DNA from: Anaerolineae bacterium
Lineage (GTDB): Bacteria > Chloroflexota > Anaerolineae > Promineifilales > Promineifilaceae
Reading direction: 5' to 3'
NCBI GenBank assembly: GCA_019637635.1
Contig: JAHBVI010000075.1
Location: 1-33,300, forward strand
Length of the DNA: 33,300 nucleotides
Positions 1 through 8,375 of the stretch are shown piece by piece. The notes beneath the pieces are model-generated. The model saw nothing but the letters and a program-made list of their open reading frames with translations, was not told where the DNA came from and made no database searches. The stretch's first letter is position 1. Every line of letters starts with the position of its first letter. The translations under genes were made by a program, and so were the position numbers.

Positions 1-1770
1 ACCATTGATTTTGTCGGCCCCTTTGCCCAAGAAACCGACGACGCCCCCAACCCATTTTTGGATTACCGGCTGCAAGTAACCTTCACCAGCACCCAAGGGC
101 AGGTATATCACGTGCCCGGCTTTTTTGCCGGTGATGGGCAGGGTAATGGCAGCGGCAACGTCTGGCGCGTCATTTTTGCCCCCGACCGCGCGGGCCTCTG
201 GCAGTACACCGCCGCCTTCCATACCGGCGCCAATATCGCCGTTGATTTAGACATGAATAACGGCACGCCGCACAGCTTTCATGGGGCCAGCGGCAGCTTT
301 CAGATACACGACCCCATATGTCCGCAGCCCGGCTTTCTGGCGCACGGCCGTTTGGAATATGTCGGTGGGCATTTCCTCAAATTTGCCGATGGCGACTATT
401 GGATAAAAGGCGGGATTGACAGCCCTGAAAACTTCCTGGCCTATGCCGGCTTTGATAACACGGTCAGCCAGGGCGGCCCCCTGCCGGATTTTTTGCATTA
501 CTACGAGCCACATAGAGCCGACTGGCAGCCGGGTGATCCTAACTTTGTCAGTGCAGATACGGGCGACGACGCCAAAGGGATCATTGGCGCTTTGAATTAT
601 TTGTCCTCACAAGGCATCAATTCCATTTACTTTTTGCCCATGAATCTGGGCGGTGATGGGCAGGACGTTTATCCCTTTGTCGCCCCGGAAAATACCCGCT
701 ATAACAAAACCCACTACGACATCAGCAAGCTACATCAATGGGGGATTGTCCTCAATCATGCCCAAAACAAGGGGATTGCCCTACACATGGTGCTGGCGGA
801 GAATGAATTCCCCAACCGCAACTGGCTAGATGGAGGGGCATTGGGTGTGGAGCGAAAGCTCTTTTACCGGGAATTGATTGCCCGGTTTGGGCATCTGTTG
901 GCTATCAAATGGAATTTGAGCGAGGAAAACGAATACTCAGTTGAACAGTTGCATGAGTTTGCTGCTTATATTCGGGCGCTCGATTGGAACAAACACCAGA
1001 TGGCCGTTCACACCCACCTGGATGATTTTTCCGATTACCTGCAACTGCTGGGAGACCCAAAGTTTACCACTACATCCATCCAATACACATCGGCTCTGGC
1101 AAGTGATTTTGTGGATTCCTGGCGTATTTACTCGGCGGATACAGGGCGACCCTGGGTCGTGGACATGGATGAAAATTTTGACTCGCTGACCAGCTCAAAT
1201 GAGGATATTTTACGGGTGCAGTTGTTGTATCCCATTTACTTTAGTGGGGGGAATATCGAATGGTATTTGGGTTATCATCCCCTGCCCATGGGCGGAGATT
1301 TAAACCTGGAGGATTTTCGGTATCGGGAAAAAATGTGGCGGTATACTCGTTATGCCCGTCAGTTTATGAGCGGTAACCTGCCTTTTTGGCAGATGGCCCC
1401 AGACGACACGCTGCTGAGTGGGGAAAACATAAGCCGGGGCAAGGGGCAGGTATTTGCGAAGGCGGGTGAGGTATATGCCTTATATTTGCCGGTAGCGGAT
1501 GGCAGCGGCCAACTCAATCTCTCCGGTGTCTCTGGCTCGTTCCGGCTGCGCTGGTTTGATCCACGAACTGGTACGTTTGTGGGTGGGGCGCGTATGGTTC
1601 CGGGCGGTGGCCTGGTGACGATAGGTTCGCCGCCGCAGGATGTGAACATGGATTGGGTGGTTTTGTTACAACACAGCCAACTGACAGGCTTGAACCAGCC
1701 GATGGAGGGCACTCATGCCGTGTTCTTGCCTGTCTTGCTCCGCTCTTGTTCGTATGCGGCCTCGCCATGA
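1..1770 (+). CDS. DUF5060-type glycoside hydrolase-like secreted protein (5' partial)
   Basis: The frame is open from the first base, so the N-terminus lies outside the window; a TTG at 58 is internal to the domain and is not a convincing start. The first ~90 residues resemble a DUF5060 beta-sandwich (FVGPF, VPGFF, then WRVIFAPDRAGLWQY). A TIM-barrel-like catalytic region follows, as in DUF4038/cellulase-like hydrolases. Candidate acid/base and nucleophile are the Glu of the NEYS motif (nt 928-939) and the Glu of DMDENF (nt 1171-1173). A C-terminal beta domain ends in a hydrophobic HAVFLPVLLR stretch like that in its secreted neighbours. It probably acts outside the cell on a polysaccharide; the substrate is not predictable. 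The family call is by recall of motifs, and the catalytic residues are inferred from position. Confidence 0.7.
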   Translation, partial: TIDFVGPFAQETDDAPNPFLDYRLQVTFTSTQGQVYHVPGFFAGDGQGNGSGNVWRVIFAPDRAGLWQYTAAFHTGANIAVDLDMNNGTPHSFHGASGSFQIHDPICPQPGFLAHGRLEYVGGHFLKFADGDYWIKGGIDSPENFLAYAGFDNTVSQGGPLPDFLHYYEPHRADWQPGDPNFVSADTGDDAKGIIGALNYLSSQGINSIYFLPMNLGGDGQDVYPFVAPENTRYNKTHYDISKLHQWGIVLNHAQNKGIALHMVLAENEFPNRNWLDGGALGVERKLFYRELIARFGHLLAIKWNLSEENEYSVEQLHEFAAYIRALDWNKHQMAVHTHLDDFSDYLQLLGDPKFTTTSIQYTSALASDFVDSWRIYSADTGRPWVVDMDENFDSLTSSNEDILRVQLLYPIYFSGGNIEWYLGYHPLPMGGDLNLEDFRYREKMWRYTRYARQFMSGNLPFWQMAPDDTLLSGENISRGKGQVFAKAGEVYALYLPVADGSGQLNLSGVSGSFRLRWFDPRTGTFVGGARMVPGGGLVTIGSPPQDVNMDWVVLLQHSQLTGLNQPMEGTHAVFLPVLLRSCSYAASP

Positions 1771-1851
1771 CCGGATAGCAGGTATTCCGTCTCTCTGGAG
1801 ACCGCACAGGTTAAAAAAACCTGTCAGGTCTGAATAGGTCAGGTGTTGGGT

Positions 1852-2883
1852 ATGAACTATTTCTTGTTTGCTTTTCTCCTTTTGCTTTCGGTCATCGCGT
1901 CTTCAACCACGCCAATTGCGGACTTGCCAATGCGGCCTGGGGGCAAACACATGGTCTATTTGCCGGTGGTGATACGCCCGGAGGAGTTGGTTCCTTCAGA
2001 AGAATTCAGATTACAAATTACACCTAACGGATGGTTGTTGAGCAGCACCTTCGAGCCACATTCCTTTGTGTTGATAAACCCGGCGGGCAATACCCAGGGG
2101 GTTGTGCAGGTGAGCATTGATTTGAGTACGGCCGTGTTTATGGACATGGTGTACGATCCGCATGGAATTGCTGGCGACCTGGTCGCCAAAGACCTGACGG
2201 TGGACAGTAATGGCCCATTGGTTGGGTTTGCCGGGCATTCCTTTGCCGGCGCCCATCACGATGGGTATGATCAGCTGAACCTGGCCTTTCAACATTTTGA
2301 TCCAGGTGAAACTTTCACATTTTCAGTGGATGTGGACCCCACCTCTATTCGTGGCGTGGCGGCGCCGGGGCCGTATGAATCGGGCAGCGTCTCTGGCCTG
2401 GAATTGGTGGGCGCGACGGTGACGGTGACGTTTGCCGATGGCACGGTGCTGAGCGGACAGACGTTTCGGCAGCCGCACAGCCTGGGTGGTTCGCAGGCGA
2501 TTGTGCGCAGCCACCTGCCGCTGGCGCCACAGGTGGAGGTGGTGGGGATATCGGGGAACACGGCCGTTGTCACCGACCCGCAACAGACCTTACAAATTCA
2601 CACCGCATCAGGTGGTTTGGTCAGAGCCTTAGTTATCGAAGGCGGACTGTTTACAGAAGGCGTACCCGGCGGTGGATTTGATCTTGACCCATTTGAGGCC
2701 AACACGGCGTTAACAGCCCGCGAGTATGAATACTTTAGCCAGGGGGGAACAATTTATATACCGGTTCAATTGAGCCGCTCCCACGTCAATGGCGGCCTGA
2801 ACATGATTGTTGTGGTACAGGAAAACGTCTTTAATTACAAAGGGGCCGTTTTTGCACCGATTATTGTTGAGTTACAGGATTAA
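1852..2883 (+). CDS. Secreted beta-rich protein of unknown function with YLP motif
   Basis: The protein has about 343 residues. ATG 1852 is preferred over GTG 1843 because AGGTG sits 6 nt upstream and the product then begins directly with a signal peptide (MNYFLFAFLLLLSVIASS). Shortly after the predicted cleavage comes MVYLPVVIRP, the hydrophobic YLP motif shared with other secreted proteins here. The rest is beta-rich with low Cys content and contains no catalytic motif I recognise; GDLVAKDLTVDSNGP and the Gly/Ser-rich middle suggest tandem beta-sandwich domains. It sits 81 nt after the glycosidase-like gene and 1 nt before the PQQ sugar dehydrogenase start, so these are probably cotranscribed. 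I do not recognise the family. An adhesion or carbohydrate-surface role is only a guess from context. Confidence 0.75.
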   Translation: MNYFLFAFLLLLSVIASSTTPIADLPMRPGGKHMVYLPVVIRPEELVPSEEFRLQITPNGWLLSSTFEPHSFVLINPAGNTQGVVQVSIDLSTAVFMDMVYDPHGIAGDLVAKDLTVDSNGPLVGFAGHSFAGAHHDGYDQLNLAFQHFDPGETFTFSVDVDPTSIRGVAAPGPYESGSVSGLELVGATVTVTFADGTVLSGQTFRQPHSLGGSQAIVRSHLPLAPQVEVVGISGNTAVVTDPQQTLQIHTASGGLVRALVIEGGLFTEGVPGGGFDLDPFEANTALTAREYEYFSQGGTIYIPVQLSRSHVNGGLNMIVVVQENVFNYKGAVFAPIIVELQD

Positions 2884-2884
2884 G

Positions 2885-4261
2885 ATGCAAGGGTATAAAA
2901 AACTGTTTCATATTGTGTTTTTTGTTGTCTTTCTGACGGCCGTTGCTGTCGTCGCCCAGGCTGGCCTCGCTGAAGTTGATAGTGCGGAAGCAAGATCCCT
3001 CTATCTGTCAGCCGCCCCTATGGGAGAGAATACCGTCTATTTACCGGTTATATTTTTGCCCATTTTGCCGGCGCCGCCTATTCACGCCGTTCCCTTTTCC
3101 GGCGCCATTAACACCGACACCATTACCGACATCGCCTCTGCCGGGGATGAACGCCTGTTTGTGACGGCGCGCCAGGGAATCATTTATATTGTGCAGCCAG
3201 ATGGTCAGGTTTTACCGACTCCGTTTTTGAACATCACAGAATTAGTGACCATACAAAACTGGGAGCAGGGAATGTTAGGGTTGGTATTCCATCCCAATTA
3301 TCCGGCTACTCCCCATTTTTATGTGAGTTATACCCGTAAATTCACAAACCAGGTGGAGATCGCGCGGTATTCTGTCAGCCAGACAAATCCCAATGTCGCC
3401 GATAAATCAACCGCCAGATTGCTCATGCGCATTGACAAAACCGAGTTGCTCAGCCTGGTGCATAATGGCGGCGACCTGAATTTTGGGCCTGATGGTTATC
3501 TGTATATTGGCATTGGCGATGGCGGGCCAGACCCCCACTACGGCAGCCCCGATGTCCACGATCCGGCCAACAATGGGCACCGTTTGGATACATTGTTGGG
3601 CAAGATTTTGCGAATTGACGTGAATGGGACAGGCTTGCCGCCACAGGACAGTTGTAACCGCGATATTGTCGTTTTTCACTATACCATTCCCCCGGATAAT
3701 CCTTTTGCCGATGGCAGCGGCCCTCATTGTGACGAGATTTGGGCCAGGGGCGTGCGCAATCCCTGGCGCTTTAGTTTTGATCACGCCACCGGCGATTTGT
3801 TCATCGCCGATGTGGGGGAGTGGGAACGCGAAGAGGTCAACAGAGAAGTTGCCGGTTCGCCCGGTGGCCTGAATTACGGTTGGCGCTGCTGGGAAGGCAG
3901 TTTTGACCAGCGGATTCCCCACCCGGAGATTGCCGGTGGTTGTTTGCCCCAGGCGCAGTACACATTCCCGATATATGAATATGACCAGTCTGAGGGCTGC
4001 TCCATTGTGGGTGGTTTTGTTTACAACGGCCGTGCCTATCCAGCCTTGCGCGGGCATTATGTTTTTGGGGATTTTTGCAACGGCGTTTTGAAGGTGTTGA
4101 GTCGTTCGCCTGGGAGTGAAAATGAATGGTTCAAAGCGCGCCAGATAGGCACCGGCCTGTTTATCAGCACGTTTGGCGAAGATGCGGCAGGTGAACTGTA
4201 TATGGGCACTTGGAACAGCAGTAATCAGGCGCGTGTTTATCGGATTGTGGCCGGAAATTGA
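2885..4261 (+). CDS. PQQ-dependent sugar dehydrogenase (GSDH family), secreted
   Basis: The product (458 aa) belongs to the glucose/sorbosone dehydrogenase family, soluble six-bladed beta-propellers that bind PQQ and Ca2+ and oxidise aldoses outside the cytoplasm. ATG 2885 follows the previous stop by 1 nt and opens a signal peptide; upstream in-frame codons lie inside the preceding gene. Family motifs in order are GMLGLVFHPNY, LVHNGGDLNFGPDGYLYIG with its conserved His, GVRNPWRFSFD, DVGEWEREEVN and NYGWRCWEG. TVYLPVIFLP follows the signal peptide. Several Cys (for example in DSCNRD and GPHCDE) could form disulfides. PQQ synthesis genes are not in the window, so the cofactor would be scavenged or made elsewhere. 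The last 25 bp overlap the convergent gene. The family call is secure; the substrate is not known. Confidence 0.88.
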   Translation: MQGYKKLFHIVFFVVFLTAVAVVAQAGLAEVDSAEARSLYLSAAPMGENTVYLPVIFLPILPAPPIHAVPFSGAINTDTITDIASAGDERLFVTARQGIIYIVQPDGQVLPTPFLNITELVTIQNWEQGMLGLVFHPNYPATPHFYVSYTRKFTNQVEIARYSVSQTNPNVADKSTARLLMRIDKTELLSLVHNGGDLNFGPDGYLYIGIGDGGPDPHYGSPDVHDPANNGHRLDTLLGKILRIDVNGTGLPPQDSCNRDIVVFHYTIPPDNPFADGSGPHCDEIWARGVRNPWRFSFDHATGDLFIADVGEWEREEVNREVAGSPGGLNYGWRCWEGSFDQRIPHPEIAGGCLPQAQYTFPIYEYDQSEGCSIVGGFVYNGRAYPALRGHYVFGDFCNGVLKVLSRSPGSENEWFKARQIGTGLFISTFGEDAAGELYMGTWNSSNQARVYRIVAGN

Positions 4262-6372
4262 CCCAACCAATAAGCGTCGTTGGGCTGGCGCTGCCCGTTT
4301 ACATAAAGTGGTAGGCGGCTGCCGGTGGCCGGGTCATAAAAGCCAATATGCAGGGGATAACGGCCGTGTGGCCCATTTTCTGGCAGCGCCAGCGTATACG
4401 TATCGGTAAATACTTCACCTGCTGCCCACAGTGAGGTGGGATAAAAACCGTTGCGGGGAGGGCCGTCTGCCTGGGCAATGGGCGGCGCGGTTGAGCCGCC
4501 CAGGTGTACAAATGTGGTGAGCGCCTGCCCCGGCGGCTGTGTGATCTGCCACTGCAACTGCACTTCTAGCGTCTGGGTGGTGGTGAGAACCTGCGCCCCG
4601 GTGAGCAGAATGCCATCCCCCCATTGTGCCAAAACCGGCCTGTTTGTCTCCGGCCATTGCGCCGGTATAATCTTCACCCGGCCGATTTCCACTGCTGTGC
4701 CGCTGTCCAAAATGGAGACAAACAGGCGCGCTTCGGTAGGGCCGGTCATAGCTGATTCCAGGTATACGGCCGTGCTGTCCACGATGATGACGTCCTCCGG
4801 CCACAGGGTAGCCGGAAAAAGGCCATTGCCGTGATAGGTGTGGCGGCTGCCAACCAGCGCCAGGTCATGCCCTAACACGGTAATGACTTCGGTGGGCGGG
4901 TGTGGGACGTTGTCTGTTTTTCGCCAATAGAGGGTGAATTCTAAGCGTTCGCCGGGCACGGCCGTAGCCGGCAACGGCCCCACGGCAACCAGTTCCAAAG
5001 CGCCGATGGGCGCTTGCAGCAGGCGAGCCGAGGCGGGTAAATCGGCCGTGGCCAGGAGCGGCGGCGGTGCATATGCCGTTGGGATGACCACCAGGAGGAC
5101 ATAACACGAGGTGAGCAAAGCAACGATTCCGGCCAACCAGCCGCACCGCCACCGGCTCAGCCCATAAGCCAGCGCCAGGGAAATGGGAAGCAGCGCCGGA
5201 AAGAGCAACCGCCCCTGTTCCGCCGGGGTCCTGAGCAAAAATTGCAGCCACCCGGCTGTCAGCAGCGCCACCCAACCGGCCAGGATGCCCACTACTTCCC
5301 AGCGAATAGGGTCACGGCGGTAGACGGCCGTGCCGATTCCCCCTAATCCCACCAGGGCAATGCCCCCCCACAACCAGTAAACAAGGGAGGGCGGCTGCAC
5401 CGTCATCCAGCCAAAATAGGCGACGGCGGATTGCGCCACGCTGGCTAACTCCCGCAGTAACTGCCGGAAGGTCAACGCGCGTTCACCACCGGCCAGTTCG
5501 ATGAAAATGGTCGTCGCCGTAGGGTCGCCATACAGCAGCCAGTTGCGTCCAAACCACCAACCGGCAAGCAGAAAAGCGGGCAACAGGGTGAGCAAAATAA
5601 AGTCGCGGGCGGCGGGCCAACGGCCGTACTGCTGCCCATGCCGCCACCACCACCAGCCCGCCGCGCCTGTTACCCACACCAGCAGCAGCAGCCCGGCCGT
5701 TTTACTGAGCATGGCTGCCCCCAGTGTGATCCCCAACAAAAACAGCCGTTTGCGGCTGACGCCCCCTATCCACAACCGGAGAACCTGCCAGATGGTCAGG
5801 GAGCTAAAGAAAATGATTAACGTGTCGTTGCTGATGACGGCATGGAGAAAGCTAAACTGGGGCAAAAAGGCTACCAGAGCCATCGCCAACAGCGCCCGAC
5901 CGGGCTGCGGCGGCCACAACAGCCGCCCCGCCTGGTAAATGAGCGCCAGCGTCAGACCGCCAAGCAAAACAGAAACGAGACGAAGACGGAACACGGCCGT
6001 TTGCCACACGGCCGTCCCCCTTACTTCCGGCACATACAAATTGGGGTTGCCCGTCGTCTGGCCCAATTGGGCGTAGGGGTTTATGTGCAAAACTGGCGCT
6101 TCACCAGACCGGCCCATCAGCGGGGCCAGCAGCAGGTAATAAAGCGGTGGCTGCGCCGCCTCCTGCCGCGCCAGATTATCGCCCGTCCCTGGTAGGGTGG
6201 TGGCAATAGGTAAACGGCCGTTGGCCGCAATGGCCTGCACCGTGTAAAAGTGGTGGTTTTCATCTGGCGCTTCAAAAACGGGCGTCACCAGTGCGTAACC
6301 GATGGTGAGCAGCCCGTAGAGCAGTAAAATGGCGGCTGCCCAATAGCCAGAACGACGAATGTGCAATATCAT
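4237..6372 (-). CDS. GT-C-type membrane glycosyltransferase-like protein (GT39/DUF2142-like)
   Basis: This is a 711-residue polytopic membrane protein. A first TM helix (about residues 8-30) is followed by FEAPDENHHF, the acidic DE motif of the first extracytoplasmic loop in GT-C enzymes such as PMT/ArnT and DUF2142 proteins. About ten further hydrophobic segments run to about residue 440. The last ~260 residues are soluble and beta-rich, with repeated phrases such as LEFTLYWRK and LEVQLQWQI that suggest two similar beta-sandwich domains. It probably transfers a sugar from a polyprenyl carrier to an extracellular acceptor. ATG 6372 has GAGG only 2 nt upstream; TTG 6366 would give better spacing. 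It is transcribed divergently from the CxxCH gene (40 nt apart) and its 3' end overlaps the sugar dehydrogenase gene. Acceptor and donor are unknown. Confidence 0.72.
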   Translation of the reverse strand: MILHIRRSGYWAAAILLLYGLLTIGYALVTPVFEAPDENHHFYTVQAIAANGRLPIATTLPGTGDNLARQEAAQPPLYYLLLAPLMGRSGEAPVLHINPYAQLGQTTGNPNLYVPEVRGTAVWQTAVFRLRLVSVLLGGLTLALIYQAGRLLWPPQPGRALLAMALVAFLPQFSFLHAVISNDTLIIFFSSLTIWQVLRLWIGGVSRKRLFLLGITLGAAMLSKTAGLLLLVWVTGAAGWWWWRHGQQYGRWPAARDFILLTLLPAFLLAGWWFGRNWLLYGDPTATTIFIELAGGERALTFRQLLRELASVAQSAVAYFGWMTVQPPSLVYWLWGGIALVGLGGIGTAVYRRDPIRWEVVGILAGWVALLTAGWLQFLLRTPAEQGRLLFPALLPISLALAYGLSRWRCGWLAGIVALLTSCYVLLVVIPTAYAPPPLLATADLPASARLLQAPIGALELVAVGPLPATAVPGERLEFTLYWRKTDNVPHPPTEVITVLGHDLALVGSRHTYHGNGLFPATLWPEDVIIVDSTAVYLESAMTGPTEARLFVSILDSGTAVEIGRVKIIPAQWPETNRPVLAQWGDGILLTGAQVLTTTQTLEVQLQWQITQPPGQALTTFVHLGGSTAPPIAQADGPPRNGFYPTSLWAAGEVFTDTYTLALPENGPHGRYPLHIGFYDPATGSRLPLYVNGQRQPNDAYWLGQFPATIR

Positions 6373-6411
6373 TTCCTCGTAATTTTCTACCAGGGAAAAG
6401 GATAATTCAAC

Positions 6412-6951
6412 ATGACCAAAAAAATCTTACTGGCGTTTTGTGTGGCGCTCCTCACATTTGGCCTGGTTCAATATGCGTTCAGTTTTTCCACCGGAATTGC
6501 CGGTTTTTCCGGCATGAATGGCGGTAACAGTTGTAATAACTGCCATCACAGTGGGGTTACGCCCGAAGTTAGCATCCGCGGGCCCCAGGTGGTTTTGCCC
6601 GGCGGCACTCAGATTTACAACCTGGTCATTTCCGGTGGGCAAGAAACCGCCGGCGGCCTCAATGTGGCCGTGACCGAAGGCAGTTTACTCTCGTTAAGTG
6701 ACGAAACAAAGTTGATCAATGGCGAAATTGCCCACACCGCACCCAAAACTATTAACCAGGAGGGGGATGTGGTTTTTAGCTATGCCTGGACGGCGCCGGT
6801 GATTACCGGAACCGTCACCATGTATGGCGCCGGTAATTCCGTGAATGGCAATGGCTCAAACAGCGGCGATGCGGCCGGCCTGACGACGCTGTCCATTGTG
6901 GTGATGGAGCTTAACGAGAAGCTCTATTTGCCTATGATTCAGCGGGATTGA
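6412..6951 (+). CDS. Secreted CxxCH protein, choice-of-anchor V / Reelin-like, YLP C-terminus
   Basis: A 179-aa secreted protein. A signal peptide (about residues 1-25) is followed by GGNSCNNCHHSG, a single CxxCH that could bind one c-type heme covalently. The remaining ~120 residues form a beta-sandwich resembling the Reeler-like domain that follows CxxCH in choice-of-anchor V proteins, many of which carry a C-terminal anchoring tail. Here the tail is KLYLPMIQRD, an example of the YLP motif placed at the very C-terminus. AAGGA lies 9 nt before the ATG. It may be an extracytoplasmic electron carrier or a heme-bearing surface protein; nearness to a PQQ dehydrogenase makes electron acceptance conceivable, but this is untested. 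A strong stem-loop follows immediately. Confidence 0.75.
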   Translation: MTKKILLAFCVALLTFGLVQYAFSFSTGIAGFSGMNGGNSCNNCHHSGVTPEVSIRGPQVVLPGGTQIYNLVISGGQETAGGLNVAVTEGSLLSLSDETKLINGEIAHTAPKTINQEGDVVFSYAWTAPVITGTVTMYGAGNSVNGNGSNSGDAAGLTTLSIVVMELNEKLYLPMIQRD

Positions 6952-6956
6952 GGAGT

Positions 6957-6990
6957 AGATTGGTTCAATCTGCCCGGATTGAACCAATCT
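6957..6990. terminator. Bidirectional hairpin between convergent genes
   Basis: A perfect 14-bp inverted repeat (arms 6957-6970 and 6977-6990, loop TGCCCG) lies between two convergent genes. Its right arm contains the first two bases of the minus-strand gene's TAG complement. There is no long T-run on either side, so it may act as a structural 3'-end barrier rather than a classic intrinsic terminator. Confidence 0.6.
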
Positions 6991-7657
6991 ATGGCGCGGG
7001 TATACAAGGGGATTCCGGCCAATTATCCAACTGCCCCATGCCATTAGTGGAAAGCACCAGGCGGTCTAGCCGAAAACCGGCGGAACGGGCGGAGAGTTCC
7101 AGCGTGTGCAATCCCGGCTGCACATTGAAAAACTCGGCCGCCGTCAGATGTCCGCCACCGTAATCAAAGTTGAAGTCATACGTCCAGGCGTCTACCACAT
7201 TGGAAAAACCTTTGATCCAGGGGCGGTCATCCAGACGCACCCAGACATCGTTAAAGTCGGTGGGGCTTAGCGGGTGGGAGTTGCGGATGTTGAGTTGGTA
7301 GGTACCGGATTTGGTCAGGCTGATGGGGTAGGTTAAAACGGCAATGCCGGGCTGCCCCAGATAGTCGGGGCCGGTCCAGACATAATAGCCGCTGCCGGTA
7401 TAACCGGGGAAACCGGTCTGTAGCTGCCACTGGTCTACGGCCGTAACCGATTCAATCTCAATCACCACCGCATCGTCTGTTTCCGTATAGTAACAGATGC
7501 CTGGCGGAGAGAGGACCAGGGGGAGATAGACAGGCGGCACTTCCTGCCCGGCGGCCCCTGGCTGCGCCCGAAAGAAAAACAGAACCAGCAGGGTCACGGC
7601 CGTAATCCCCGTCCCCACGAATAATAATCGTCTTCTCCGCAGGCCTGAATGTTCCAT
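6989..7657 (-). CDS. Membrane-anchored or secreted protein with CBM6/galactose-binding-like sandwich
   Basis: A 222-aa protein. GAGGAGT lies 7 nt before ATG 7657. The N-terminus is Arg-rich (RRRR) and followed by one hydrophobic helix, which acts as a signal peptide or anchor. QEVPPVYLPLVLSPPG follows directly, again placing the YLP motif just after the signal region. Residues ~50-210 look like a carbohydrate-binding beta-sandwich: a VVIEIESV start, then GYYVWTGPDY, a TYQLNIRNSH strand, an ND.WVRLDD segment and a final HTLELSARSAGFRLDRLVL strand, the pattern of CBM6/malectin-like modules. There is no catalytic domain, so a binding role is most likely. The gene converges on the CxxCH gene across the shared hairpin. 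Family assignment is by pattern only. Confidence 0.68.
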   Translation of the reverse strand: MEHSGLRRRRLLFVGTGITAVTLLVLFFFRAQPGAAGQEVPPVYLPLVLSPPGICYYTETDDAVVIEIESVTAVDQWQLQTGFPGYTGSGYYVWTGPDYLGQPGIAVLTYPISLTKSGTYQLNIRNSHPLSPTDFNDVWVRLDDRPWIKGFSNVVDAWTYDFNFDYGGGHLTAAEFFNVQPGLHTLELSARSAGFRLDRLVLSTNGMGQLDNWPESPCIPAP

Positions 7658-7717
7658 CAGCTAACTCCTCATAATCTTAAGCCAATTTTCAGAAGCCCCC
7701 CATCATAAATATCACGT

Positions 7718-8105
7718 TTAGCGAAGATAAGGTTGTTGGACGTCAAGCCCTTGAATGACACGAAAATGCTTGATGTTGAAAGAAAAAAGCACTGCGGACT
7801 GATTTATAGTTTGGGCAGCGATTAAACAATCGGGAATACTCAAGCCCGTCGTGAAGCGATATTGCGTCAACAGCGAATAGGCATAAGCAAAATCAACCGC
7901 ATCCGGCCAAGCGACAGTGAATACGCTTATAAAATTCTCGGTACGCTTCAATTCAGCCTTATTGCCACAGCCCATTACTAACTCCATTGCTACGACGCCA
8001 GAAACCTGAAATTGGGTGGAAGAATAAAGTAGAGAGCCAGTTTTGTGCTGCTGGAAGCCCATGCAAGCAATCTATAAGTACGTCTGTATCCAGAAAAACT
8101 GTCAC
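7718..8105 (-). pseudogene. vapC: VapC-like PIN-domain toxin, frameshifted
   Basis: Reading from GTG 8105 gives the N-terminal PIN sequence TVFLDTDVLIDCLHGLPAAQ with its first catalytic Asp residues, then loses frame. The remainder continues one frame over as QFQVSGVVAMEL, WPDAVDFAYAY and GLSIPDCLIAAQ, supplying the conserved Glu and later Asp. A +1 shift (one extra base, or a net loss of two) near 8020-8036, around a CTTTATT stretch, explains both halves. The GTG start overlaps the antitoxin TGA by 4 bases (GTGA), typical of a translationally coupled VapBC pair. Intact VapC would be an Mg2+-dependent ribonuclease. As read it is inactive unless the shift is a sequencing error or is corrected by frameshifting. 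Confidence 0.75.
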
Positions 8106-8356
8106 TGTGATCGGCTCCAGGCTTGTTGCCGTAATTGACGCGCGTAATCAACCGCCTCGGTTATATCGGGGCGGGTTTTCCACATACCGAAGAATTCAGA
8201 TCTCAGCAGGTCCCCCAGTGTGTTTAATGGCGTTTGTTCTGAGGACATCAAAAAAATCAGGAACCTGGTAGGCCCTGCCGGAACATCATCGGGTAATTTG
8301 ACGTAAATCTCCCGTTCTTTTGTTATTTCAGTAGTGAAATCAATTGTTTTTATCAT
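8102..8356 (-). CDS. VapB-like antitoxin partner of the PIN gene
   Basis: An 84-aa protein. ATG 8356 is chosen because GGAGG lies 5 nt upstream; an earlier in-frame start at 8371 lacks this. The N-terminal half (EREIYVKLPDDVPAGPTRFLIFL) is a short beta-rich region like antitoxins that bind DNA through a small beta-alpha fold. The C-terminal half (FFGMWKTRPDITEAVDYARQLR) matches the FGMWKDR...EYARxLR tail common in VapB partners of PIN toxins, which wraps the toxin active site. It is followed by the toxin with a GTGA overlap. It probably autoregulates the operon together with VapC. The antitoxin is intact although the toxin frame is broken, so the pair may be decaying. Confidence 0.75.
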   Translation of the reverse strand: MIKTIDFTTEITKEREIYVKLPDDVPAGPTRFLIFLMSSEQTPLNTLGDLLRSEFFGMWKTRPDITEAVDYARQLRQQAWSRSQ

Positions 8357-8375
8357 CACATCCTCCAGCAATCCA

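Noticed and set aside
3407..4270. 287-codon minus-strand frame
   Set aside because: It is the antisense shadow of the PQQ sugar dehydrogenase, with no recognisable motif and no RBS.
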